Below, piece after piece: positions 1 through 5,639 of a DNA stretch of 5,639 nucleotides (its first letter is position 1; the number at the start of each line of letters is the position of its first letter). The DNA is taken from the NCBI GenBank assembly GCA_002256055.1, contig NKIE01000212.1, forward strand, positions 1 to 5,639, given 5' to 3'. A model generated the notes under the pieces. The model was not told where the DNA came from. It searched no databases and saw only the letters and a list, made by a program, of their open reading frames with translations. A program made the translations under genes and the position numbers. This DNA comes from Pseudomonas sp. PGPPP3 (GTDB lineage Bacteria; Pseudomonadota; Gammaproteobacteria; Pseudomonadales; Pseudomonadaceae).

Positions 1-1133
1 ACGGCGTTCTGCAGGTAGAAGCCCACACAGATGATGATCGACGGCACCACACCACAGGTAATCAGTGCCGCTGTCGGTACGTGAGTGTGCGGCGACAGAC
101 GCTTGAGCAGGCTGCTGCCCATCACCATTTCGTCACGAGCGTAGGAGTACAGCAGACGGCTGGCGGCGGCTTGTAGGCTGAGCACGCAAGAAACGAAGGA
201 TACGGTGATTACCGCCATCACCAGTTGCGCACCAACCGGGCCGAAGGCATTGCTTAAGATGGTTGTCATCGGGTCCTTATCGGCGCCAGAAATCACTGCA
301 CGGATATCCGGTACCGCTAGGATCAAAGCCAGGCCGGCGAACATCGCCGCGCCACCGCCGATCCAGATGGTCATGCGCATGGCCTTGGGAATACTGCGAC
401 TCGGGTTCGGGGTTTCTTCAGCCATGTCGCCACAGGCCTCAAAACCGTAATACAGGAACATACCGGCCAGGGACGCGGTGAGGAACGCAGGCCAGTAGGA
501 GCCGTCGATACTGATGTCGAACGTGCTGAACAACACGCTGATCGGCTGATGGCGCTCGAAGATCAACAGGTACCCACCAATCACCAGCGCGCCAAGCAAT
601 TCGCAGATAAAGCCGAACATGGCAACGCGTGCCAACAACTTGGTGCCACTGAGGTTGAGCAGGGTAGCAACCGCCGTCAGGATCAAGGCGATCAAGGTAT
701 TGGTCACTGGCGTCGATTCAAAGCCGAGCATCTGGCCGATGTAAGGCCCAGCACCGAGGGCCACAGCCGCAATCGTCACGCACAGCGAAATGGAGTACAG
801 CCAGCCAACCATCCAGGCCCAGCGTTTACCCACCAATCGGCGAGCCCAGGGATAGACACCACCAGAAATCGGGAATTGCGATACCACTTCACAGAAGATC
901 AGGCACACCAACAATTGACCGAGACCAACCAGCAAGTACGACCAGAACATCGCCGGGCCACCTGCGGCCAGGCACAAGCCAAACAGGGTGTAAACGCCGA
1001 CCACCGGCGAAAGATAGGTAAAACCTAGGGCGAAGTTCTCCCAGAGGCTCATGGTGCGATCAAAGTTCGACGTGTAGCCGAGCGCGCGGAGTTGCTCCGC
1101 GTCACGGTCGGCAGTGTTATGCAAACTGCTCAT
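1..1133 (-). CDS. APC-superfamily amino acid/amine permease, 3' end missing
   Basis: Reading the minus strand from an ATG at 1133 gives an open frame of 377 codons with no stop to the left edge, so the C-terminal part (roughly 100 residues, judged from the usual 450-510) is outside the window. An AGGA at 1143-1146, nine bases upstream, supports the start. The protein is very hydrophobic, with about nine visible membrane segments (near residues 33-56, 64-84, 107-133, 145-165, 172-192, 216-236, 254-276, 303-325, 356-376). Family signs are FPxSGGxYxW at 87-96 and the cytoplasmic-loop motif EETPNPxxxIP at 239-249, typical of the APC superfamily and closest in style to the amino acid/choline transporter (Uga4-like) branch. 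It should import an amine or amino acid through the inner membrane by secondary transport. Its position behind the aldehyde dehydrogenase suggests the substrate feeds that pathway (polyamine, GABA or a related amine). The family is secure; the substrate is inferred only from context. Confidence 0.93.
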   Translation of the reverse strand, partial: MSSLHNTADRDAEQLRALGYTSNFDRTMSLWENFALGFTYLSPVVGVYTLFGLCLAAGGPAMFWSYLLVGLGQLLVCLIFCEVVSQFPISGGVYPWARRLVGKRWAWMVGWLYSISLCVTIAAVALGAGPYIGQMLGFESTPVTNTLIALILTAVATLLNLSGTKLLARVAMFGFICELLGALVIGGYLLIFERHQPISVLFSTFDISIDGSYWPAFLTASLAGMFLYYGFEACGDMAEETPNPSRSIPKAMRMTIWIGGGAAMFAGLALILAVPDIRAVISGADKDPMTTILSNAFGPVGAQLVMAVITVSFVSCVLSLQAAASRLLYSYARDEMVMGSSLLKRLSPHTHVPTAALITCGVVPSIIICVGFYLQNA

Positions 1134-1181
1134 TTTTTGTTGTCCTATATGGAGTTACGCAAGGGCATAGAAATAACTGCT

Positions 1182-1204
1182 ACCGGCCGCACTAGGCGGC
1201 CGGT
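1182..1204 (-). terminator. GC-rich stem-loop between dehydrogenase and permease genes
   Basis: CCGGCCGC at 1183-1190 and GCGGCCGG at 1196-1203 form a perfect 8-bp stem around a 5-base loop, extended by an A-T pair at 1182/1204. It begins 9 bases after the dehydrogenase stop, on the transcript side leading to the permease. The downstream minus-strand sequence (AGCAGTTATTT) is only weakly T-rich, so full intrinsic termination is doubtful. A partial terminator, or an mRNA-stabilising or processing hairpin that sets the enzyme-to-transporter ratio, is more likely. Confidence 0.45.
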
Positions 1205-1212
1205 GTTATTGC

Positions 1213-2706
1213 TTAAAGCTTGATCCAGGTGGCTTTCAACTCGGTGTACTTGTCGAAGGCGTGCAGCGACTTGTCGCGGCCGTTACCGGACTGCTTGAAA
1301 CCGCCGAACGGCGCAGTCATGTCGCCACCGTCGTATTGGTTGATCCACACGCTGCCAGCGCGCAGGGCACGGGCGGTCTGGTGGGCCTTGGACAGGTCGC
1401 GGGTCCACACCGCTGCCGCTAGGCCGTACGGCGTGTCGTTGGCTATCTCAATGGCCTGCTCGATGCTGTCGAAGCCGATCACTGACAGCACTGGGCCGAA
1501 GATCTCTTCCTGAGCAATGCGCATGGCATTGTTTACGCCGTCGAAAATGGTCGGCTCGACGTAGGTGCCGCCGCTTTCTTCCATTACGCGCTGGCCGCCA
1601 GCAACCAGGCGAGCGCCATCGTCATGGCCGGCCTGGATGTAAGACAGCACGGTTTCCAACTGGCGGCTGTCGACCAGCGCGCCGACCGTGGTTGCCGGGT
1701 CCAGCGGGTTGCCCGGCTGCCAAGCCTTGAGCGCCTCGACCACCATCAGCACGAATTGCGCCTTGATCGAGTTTTCCACCAGCAGGCGCGAGCCGGCGGT
1801 GCAGACTTCGCCTTGGTTGAAGGCAATCGCACCGGCTGCCGATTCAGCGGCCGCCTGCAGGTCCGGCGCGTCGGCGCAGACAATGTTCGGGCTCTTGCCG
1901 CCGGCTTCCAGCCAGACGCGCTTCATGTTCGACTCGCCGGAGTAGCTCAAGAGCTGCTTGGCGATCTTGGTCGAACCGGTGAACACAATAGTGTCGACGT
2001 CCATGTGCAAGGCCAAGGCCTTGCCCACGGTATGGCCATAACCCGGCAGCACGTTGAGTACGCCGGCCGGAATACCGGCTTCGATGGCCAATTGGGCAAT
2101 ACGGATAGCGGTTAGCGGTGAACGCTCGGACGGCTTGAGAATTACCGAGTTGCCGGTGGCCAAGGCCGGGCCGAGCTTCCAGCTGGCCATCATCAACGGG
2201 AAGTTCCACGGCACGATGGCCGCGACCACACCGATCGCTTCGCGCGTAACAAGGCCCAGTTGATCGTGCGGAGTGGCGGCCACTTCGTCGTAGACCTTGT
2301 CGATCGCCTCGCCGCTCCAGCGAATGCTGTCGACCGTGCCCGGCAGATCAACATTCAGCGAGTCGCCGATCGGCTTGCCCATGTCCAAGGTTTCCAGCAG
2401 GGCCAGTTCTTCGCTATGCGCTTCCAGCAGATCGGCAAAGCGCAGCATCACCTGCTTACGCGCAACCGGTGCCAGACGCGACCAAACGCCCGAGGCAAAG
2501 GTGCGACGCGCACTGCGTACGGCCAGTTCAGCATCGGCATCACCACAGCTGGCAATCTTGGCCAGCAGGCGGCCATCGACCGGGCTGAAGCAGTCATAGG
2601 TTTCGCCGCTGGCGGCGTGGCTGTATTGCCCCTGGATAAAGGCGCGACCTTCAATCTGCAGGTCACGGGAACGGGCTTCCCATTCGGCGTAAGTCAGTGA
2701 GGACAT
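1213..2706 (-). CDS. puuC: PuuC/KauB-type NAD(P)-dependent aldehyde dehydrogenase
   Basis: This is a complete 497-residue enzyme of the aldehyde dehydrogenase superfamily, the usual length for PuuC/KauB. It oxidises aldehydes from amine breakdown (for example gamma-glutamyl-aminobutyraldehyde, 4-aminobutyraldehyde or 4-guanidinobutyraldehyde) to acids in the cytoplasm. All key parts are present: PWNFP 166-170 with oxyanion Asn168, KPSE 191-194 with cofactor-binding Lys191, the FTGST glycine turn at 242-246, general base Glu267 in LEAGGKSPN, nucleophile Cys302 in NQGEVCTAGSR, EIFGPV 401-406, and PFGGFKQSGNGRDKS near the C terminus. The N-terminal stretch and the ending TELKATWIKL match Pseudomonas KauB/PauC as I remember them. 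The ATG is supported by AGGAG (2716-2720), nine bases upstream. It is the first gene of a probable two-gene unit with the permease. Family and activity are near certain; the exact aldehyde is not decided by sequence, and Pseudomonas genomes often carry paralogues, so the symbol kauB or pauC could apply equally. Confidence 0.97.
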   Translation of the reverse strand: MSSLTYAEWEARSRDLQIEGRAFIQGQYSHAASGETYDCFSPVDGRLLAKIASCGDADAELAVRSARRTFASGVWSRLAPVARKQVMLRFADLLEAHSEELALLETLDMGKPIGDSLNVDLPGTVDSIRWSGEAIDKVYDEVAATPHDQLGLVTREAIGVVAAIVPWNFPLMMASWKLGPALATGNSVILKPSERSPLTAIRIAQLAIEAGIPAGVLNVLPGYGHTVGKALALHMDVDTIVFTGSTKIAKQLLSYSGESNMKRVWLEAGGKSPNIVCADAPDLQAAAESAAGAIAFNQGEVCTAGSRLLVENSIKAQFVLMVVEALKAWQPGNPLDPATTVGALVDSRQLETVLSYIQAGHDDGARLVAGGQRVMEESGGTYVEPTIFDGVNNAMRIAQEEIFGPVLSVIGFDSIEQAIEIANDTPYGLAAAVWTRDLSKAHQTARALRAGSVWINQYDGGDMTAPFGGFKQSGNGRDKSLHAFDKYTELKATWIKL

Positions 2707-2755
2707 GGTTCTGGGCTCCTGTAGCGGCGGCTGAATAAGGCAAAATGATTAATAC

Positions 2756-2769
2756 ATATGAAACCATAT
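2756..2769. promoter_or_regulatory. Inverted repeat, candidate operator for the GntR regulator
   Basis: ATATG (2756-2760) and CATAT (2765-2769) form a perfect 5-bp inverted repeat with a 4-base centre, in the AT-rich part of the divergent region. It overlaps the proposed -10 of the dehydrogenase promoter and lies just upstream of the proposed -10 of the regulator gene, a classic place for a repressor acting on both. One half contains TGGT, part of the TNGTNNNACNA pattern known for FadR-type GntR proteins, but the full consensus is not met. Assignment to the neighbouring regulator is inference. Confidence 0.42.
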
Positions 2770-2791
2770 CTTATATAATCAGCAATGCCAA
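2763..2791 (-). promoter_or_regulatory. Candidate sigma-70 promoter for the dehydrogenase-permease unit
   Basis: On the minus strand TTGGCA (2786-2791) and TATGGT (2763-2768) are separated by exactly 17 bases. Each hexamer matches four of six consensus positions or better. Transcription would begin near 2756, leaving a leader of about 50 bases that carries the AGGAG ribosome site. The -10 overlaps the ATATG/CATAT repeat, which would suit repression. The call rests on sequence match and position only. Confidence 0.4.
2774..2779 (+). promoter_or_regulatory. Candidate -10 element for the GntR gene
   Basis: A perfect TATAAT hexamer lies on the plus strand in the divergent region. No good -35 is found at 16-18 bases upstream; the nearest candidate (TTAATA, 2749-2754) has a 19-base spacer. 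If used, the start point would be near 2786, giving a leader of about 150 bases before the regulator. A weak core promoter would suit a low-abundance, autoregulated repressor, but in an AT-rich tract the hexamer could occur by chance. Confidence 0.3.
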
Positions 2792-2837
2792 GAGGCTGGA
2801 TTTTACTTAGGAAACAGGGCCTAAATAGGTTCAGACC

Positions 2838-2857
2838 GCCAGGACAAGCTGTCTGGC
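2838..2857 (+). other. Bulged stem-loop in the leader of the GntR gene
   Basis: GCCA (2838-2841) plus GACA (2843-2846), with G2842 bulged, pairs with TGTC (2850-2853) plus TGGC (2854-2857) around a 3-base loop. An alternative pairing, CAGAC (2832-2836) with GTCTG (2851-2855), would exclude it. It lies 80 bases before the coding start. It could be a leader RNA structure or a protein-binding palindrome; nothing in the sequence decides. Confidence 0.25.
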
Positions 2858-2937
2858 TAGAGCGTCTGCACAACCTGTCGCGTAAACCGCTGCCGAGGCG
2901 CTAGACTGCGCCGGCCGTAATCCGGACCGAATTGCCC

Positions 2938-3684
2938 ATGACCGATTTCACCAGCGTCCGCCCCTCCAGCTTCCTGCGCTTGCGCCAGGAAGGGCGAACC
3001 GAAGAGGTGACCCGCCGCCTGATCGAGATGATCGATCTCGGCATGTTTGCCGAAGGCCAGCAGCTACCCAGCGAGACCGAGTTGTCGCTCCAGCTCGGCG
3101 TGGCCACCGTGACCCTGCGCGACGCGCTCGCCGAACTGCGCGAACGCGGCGTGATCGAAACCCGCCGTGGCCGTAATGGAGGCAGCTTTGTCTGCAGCCC
3201 GCCAGACATTGCCACCGAGCTGCTGCTACAGCGCCTGCGCCAACTCAGCAGCCTGGCTCTGCGCGACTTGGGCGACGAGCTGATGGCCATCTCTGGCGCT
3301 GCAGCACGACTGGCTGCACAACGCGCCGCTGAGCAGCAGCATGCCCAATTACAGCTCTATATTGAGGCACTGGCGCACAGCAGCAACCGCCAGGAGCGCC
3401 GGCGCGCCGATGCACGCTTTCACATTGAAGTAGCGGTGGCCGCTCAATCGGTACGCCTGACTCGTGCCGAAATGCGTCTGCAGGCGGAAATCAGTGATCT
3501 GCTATGGATCGACCACCTCGACTTCCCCGATGCTGCGGCCATGGCCGCTGAGCATCAGAGCATTCTCGATGCCATCGTGGAGGCCGATGCGGACGTGGCC
3601 GGGAGTTTGGCCGAGGGTCATATCAATCGCAGCATCAAGCGCCTGATTGGTTTACGCCTGCAGTTACTGGCCGAGGAAAAATGA
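2938..3684 (+). CDS. GntR-family transcriptional regulator, FadR/FCD subfamily
   Basis: This 248-residue regulator has an N-terminal winged helix (about residues 19-86): a first helix RTEEVTRRLIEMI, the GntR hallmark LPSETELSLQLGVATVTLRD at 43-62, then ALAELRERGVIE and a wing ending GGSFV. Residues about 95-245 form an all-helical FCD ligand domain. The usual metal ligands are all present: Asp158 and His162 in DARFH, His206 in EHQSI and His228 in EGHIN. FCD domains commonly bind a metal and a carboxylate-type effector, which here may be a pathway intermediate. Transcribed divergently from the dehydrogenase, it most likely controls that unit and itself. I chose the ATG at 2938; an in-frame TTG at 2932 would add two residues and lies closer to a weak GGA (2924-2926), so the start is not settled. 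The dCache gene follows on the same strand after 102 bases and may share its transcript. Family is secure; effector unknown. Confidence 0.93.
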   Translation: MTDFTSVRPSSFLRLRQEGRTEEVTRRLIEMIDLGMFAEGQQLPSETELSLQLGVATVTLRDALAELRERGVIETRRGRNGGSFVCSPPDIATELLLQRLRQLSSLALRDLGDELMAISGAAARLAAQRAAEQQHAQLQLYIEALAHSSNRQERRRADARFHIEVAVAAQSVRLTRAEMRLQAEISDLLWIDHLDFPDAAAMAAEHQSILDAIVEADADVAGSLAEGHINRSIKRLIGLRLQLLAEEK

Positions 3685-3786
3685 ATGGCGCAGTCCTTGC
3701 TTCATTTTTCAACCTCACTTGCCAAGTGCTGCGTGTCTCCAATACCAGCGGCTCGTTTGACTTGATTTTTCCAGAGGAAATCGCCA

Positions 3787-4509
3787 ATGACCACACAGAT
3801 CCCTGCAGATTCGCTGCAGATTTGTGCTACGCGAATCGACGCATCGATTCGTAACGTTTTCGCACAGCTGGACGAATTGGCGGGGGAACTGCGAGATCTC
3901 TGGTTACGCCTACAGGCAGAAGGGCGTCGTCCTAGCTCACGAGATCTACGCGCATTGGCCCCCTTGATTAATACCACCCTTGCCGAACACAACTGGCTGT
4001 GCGGCACTGGCGTGGTGCTGGAAGCGGGTGAACTGAGTGATCGTGAACTGCATCTGGAATGGCATAGCCACGGTGCTGACGGCCGACCTACGCCCATGCC
4101 CCTAAACGTTAACCGGCAGAGTGAACGTTTCTACAACTATCAGAAAATGCCTTGGTTCAACACCCCCCGCAGCAGTGGCCAGCCTTGGGTAGATGGCCCC
4201 TTCGTGGATCTCTACGGGGCCGACCTGTATATTCTGGCTTTCTCTCTCCCTATTCTGCTCGACGGCCGCTTTATCGGTGTAGCGGTAGCTGATGTGGCGA
4301 TGCAAGACTTCGAACGAGTTCTGCTGTCTAACCTGCTGCGCCTTGATCGTGAAGCCGTGATCATTAACGGCGAAGGCCGGGTGCTGGCAGCCAATACTGC
4401 ACACTGGTGCACAGGGGAAATGATCCGCAGTTTCGGCCAGCAGCGCACACTGCAACTCGAAGGCGCTGCACGTTGGGCACTCGTCGAGTGCATGCCAAAA
4501 GTCGCTTAG
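3787..4509 (+). CDS. Free-standing, probably cytoplasmic double-Cache (dCache) sensor protein
   Basis: This 240-residue protein looks like a bare Cache ligand-binding domain. A long amphipathic helix (about 8-45) is followed by a first alpha/beta module (about 56-175) holding the pocket, and a shorter second module (about 186-238) beginning REAVIINGEGRVLAAN. The strand-turn-strand PILLDGRFIGVAVADV (155-170) is typical of Cache domains. No signal peptide, transmembrane helix, methyl-accepting, kinase, GGDEF or DNA-binding region is present, although Cache domains are normally extracytoplasmic parts of membrane receptors. The pocket (Tyr116, Trp123, Phe124, Phe139, Asp141, Asp169) resembles the amino-acid-binding dCache motif, with Met121 where the carboxylate-binding Arg is expected. 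The ATG is well supported: AGAGGA at 3773-3778 lies 8 bases upstream, and an in-frame stop at 3763 blocks a longer reading. It follows the GntR gene on the same strand. A role as an intracellular amine-responsive partner of the local regulation is inferred. Confidence 0.85.
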   Translation: MTTQIPADSLQICATRIDASIRNVFAQLDELAGELRDLWLRLQAEGRRPSSRDLRALAPLINTTLAEHNWLCGTGVVLEAGELSDRELHLEWHSHGADGRPTPMPLNVNRQSERFYNYQKMPWFNTPRSSGQPWVDGPFVDLYGADLYILAFSLPILLDGRFIGVAVADVAMQDFERVLLSNLLRLDREAVIINGEGRVLAANTAHWCTGEMIRSFGQQRTLQLEGAARWALVECMPKVA

Positions 4510-4551
4510 CGTCACAGCCTCCCCAACTTAAAGTCCCAGAATAGCTCTCGA

Positions 4552-4581
4552 CTTGCGGGCTACTGACAGTCAACCCGCAAG
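4552..4581. terminator. Stem-loop between convergent genes
   Basis: CTTGCGGG (4552-4559) and CCCGCAAG (4574-4581) form a perfect 8-bp stem with a 14-base loop; the loop itself contains a small ACTG-A-CAGT repeat. It lies in the 78-base gap between the ends of the dCache gene (plus) and the unknown gene (minus), where a bidirectional terminator is expected. No T-run follows on either strand, so efficient intrinsic termination is uncertain. Confidence 0.5.
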
Positions 4582-4587
4582 CAATCC

Positions 4588-5639
4588 TCAGGAGTGCTTC
4601 TGCTCAAACTTGTTCAACGAGATGACCCGCGTTTTGCCAATGCGATGACGGTAGATCTCGCGCAGGTACTTGATCGACTTTTTCACGCTTTCACGGGACA
4701 GACGAATGTCATTGATCGAGACGAACTTGCTCTGATCGTTGATCAACTCGCGATACTTCTTCTCGTACATCGGCTTGATCGCATACCAGTTGGTATCGAG
4801 GATTTTGGCCGGGTTTTCGTACTCGTTGAGCATCGCGTCGATGCGTACCTCGTCAAACTCCTCGGCAACGATCAGCTCAAGAATAGCGTTGTCCAGACTC
4901 TCATCGAAACGGTGCGGATCACGGGCGAAGCAGCGTTTGATAAAGGCCACGATCAGGGTCAGGAAGTCGTCCGACAGGCACGGGCTTTTGACGATCAGGG
5001 TAGTCAGCGACAGGTTGGCCGAAGCGCCGATCACCAGCGCATAGCGCTTCAGGGTGGTGTTGGGGAACAGGTTATTGAGGTGAGTCTTCAGCCTGTTGAG
5101 GTCCATGTAGGACAGCTTGTAGTCCTTGGGCAACGAGACGATGGACACCACCGATGAGCAGTTCTTGAAGAAGTGCAGATCGCTGAGTTCGGCGGCGTTG
5201 TACTCGGACTTCTTGTACTGCTCCAGCGCTTCGCGGTAGCGCTTGGACTCAATCGGCAGCAGGCTGATGCCCTCAATGGCCTGGGTCACCTTGTTGAAGT
5301 GCGGCAGGTCGATGGAGCGGAAGAACAGGTCGTCGATATTCAACCGCGCCGGCTCTTTGTCCATCACCCGAAACTTGTCCAGCGGTGCCGCAGCACTCTG
5401 CTCCGGCACCACTGACTCGGCATAAGCGACTGCCACGGGGCCCGCCAGGCTCATAAACAGGTCGTTGGCATCCAGGCGAATGGTTTCACCGATGTCGATA
5501 CCAGCACGACGGAAGTAGTTCTGGTCGTAATCGGTAGTCACCGCCTGGGCGGTGAGGATGTTGAAGATCTGCTGGGAGATGTACTGGTTGGCGTGACGCT
5601 CCATGGCGTTGACGTCGATGTTCTGGATATTGCCGTCGT
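4588..5639 (-). CDS. Large protein of unknown function, N-terminus outside window
   Basis: The minus-strand frame ends with TGA at 4588-4590 and stays open to the right edge. An ATG at 5604 is internal to a still-open frame (11 further codons, reading DGNIQNIDVNA, with no stop), so the true start is probably beyond the window. Numbered from that ATG, 338 residues are seen. I do not recognise the family. The protein looks soluble: there is no signal peptide or clear membrane helix in the visible part, although 186-205 and 212-225 are hydrophobic stretches suited to a folded core. Residues 62-80 are Ala/Pro-rich and look like a linker. The C terminus is strongly basic; INDIRLSRESVKKSIKYLRE (297-316) could form a helix-turn-helix-like pair, but this is weak. 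It converges with the dCache gene and is separated from it by a stem-loop, so it is probably not part of the amine locus. Composition and codon use resemble the neighbours, with no sign of recent transfer. Confidence 0.8.
   Translation of the reverse strand, partial: DGNIQNIDVNAMERHANQYISQQIFNILTAQAVTTDYDQNYFRRAGIDIGETIRLDANDLFMSLAGPVAVAYAESVVPEQSAAAPLDKFRVMDKEPARLNIDDLFFRSIDLPHFNKVTQAIEGISLLPIESKRYREALEQYKKSEYNAAELSDLHFFKNCSSVVSIVSLPKDYKLSYMDLNRLKTHLNNLFPNTTLKRYALVIGASANLSLTTLIVKSPCLSDDFLTLIVAFIKRCFARDPHRFDESLDNAILELIVAEEFDEVRIDAMLNEYENPAKILDTNWYAIKPMYEKKYRELINDQSKFVSINDIRLSRESVKKSIKYLREIYRHRIGKTRVISLNKFEQKHS

Noticed and set aside
549..1028. 159-codon plus-strand open frame
   Set aside because: It is antisense to the permease. 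The predicted protein is rich in Gln, His, Arg and Thr with no domain character, whereas the opposite strand gives clear APC motifs and membrane segments.
1624..2700. Plus-strand and alternative-frame open frames across the dehydrogenase
   Set aside because: They are shadows of a complete dehydrogenase with every catalytic motif intact; long antisense frames are common in GC-rich genes.
2770..2800. Sigma-54 (-24/-12) promoter upstream of the dehydrogenase, suggested by TTGGCATTGC on the minus strand
   Set aside because: A GG with GC at the required 10-base spacing is not present; the sequence fits a sigma-70 pair better.
3681..3854. 57-codon frame whose ATG overlaps the GntR stop (ATGA), suggesting a translationally coupled small gene
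   Set aside because: It has no domain character, overlaps the first 68 bases of the dCache gene, and that gene has its own strong ribosome site. The overlap is probably chance.
4143..4311. Transmembrane helix in the dCache protein at residues 147-170
   Set aside because: The hydrophobic run is broken by LLDGRF, a beta-turn typical of Cache strands, and is too interrupted for a membrane helix.
3702..4515. Minus-strand open frames antisense to the dCache gene
   Set aside because: The plus-strand product has a convincing Cache pattern and ribosome site; the antisense products are low-complexity and Ser/Arg-rich.
4594..5157. 187-codon plus-strand frame opposite the unknown gene
   Set aside because: The minus-strand frame is longer, runs through the window edge and has a balanced amino-acid composition; the plus-strand frame has the composition of a mirrored gene.
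1..5639. Mobile elements, CRISPR arrays, tRNA or rRNA genes
   Set aside because: I saw no transposase, terminal repeats, regularly spaced repeats or RNA-gene signatures on either strand.

Overview
The window looks like a chromosomal piece of a Pseudomonas-type gammaproteobacterium. Base composition is moderately GC-rich throughout (judged by eye). The aldehyde dehydrogenase closely resembles Pseudomonas KauB/PauC (PuuC-type) enzymes, down to its C-terminal end. The species cannot be fixed from the sequence.

Layout: (1) Positions 1-1133, minus strand: 5' part (377 complete codons) of an APC-superfamily amino acid/amine permease that runs off the left edge. (2) Positions 1213-2706, minus strand: complete 497-residue PuuC/KauB-type aldehyde dehydrogenase, 79 bases upstream of the permease and probably co-transcribed with it; a perfect GC-rich stem-loop lies in the gap. 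(3) Positions 2707-2937: divergent control region, AT-rich, with a candidate promoter on each strand and an ATATG/CATAT inverted repeat placed to affect both. (4) Positions 2938-3684, plus strand: GntR-family regulator of the FadR/FCD subfamily. (5) Positions 3787-4509, plus strand: 240-residue double-Cache (dCache) protein with no signal peptide, no membrane segment and no output domain. (6) Positions 4510-4587: convergent gap with a stem-loop. (7) Position 4588 to the right edge, minus strand: a large gene of unknown function whose start lies outside the window.

Reading: items 1-5 form one catabolic locus. An amine or amino acid is imported by the permease, converted to an aldehyde by enzymes not in this window, and oxidised to the carboxylate by the dehydrogenase. 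The divergent GntR regulator probably controls both directions from the shared 231-base region.

The most unusual element is the free-standing, apparently cytoplasmic dCache protein. Its pocket resembles the known amino-acid-sensing Cache motif, but methionine replaces the carboxylate-binding arginine while the amino-group-binding acidic residues appear to be kept. That pattern, next to amine-catabolism genes, suggests an intracellular amine sensor. This is an inference from motif and context, not a demonstrated function.
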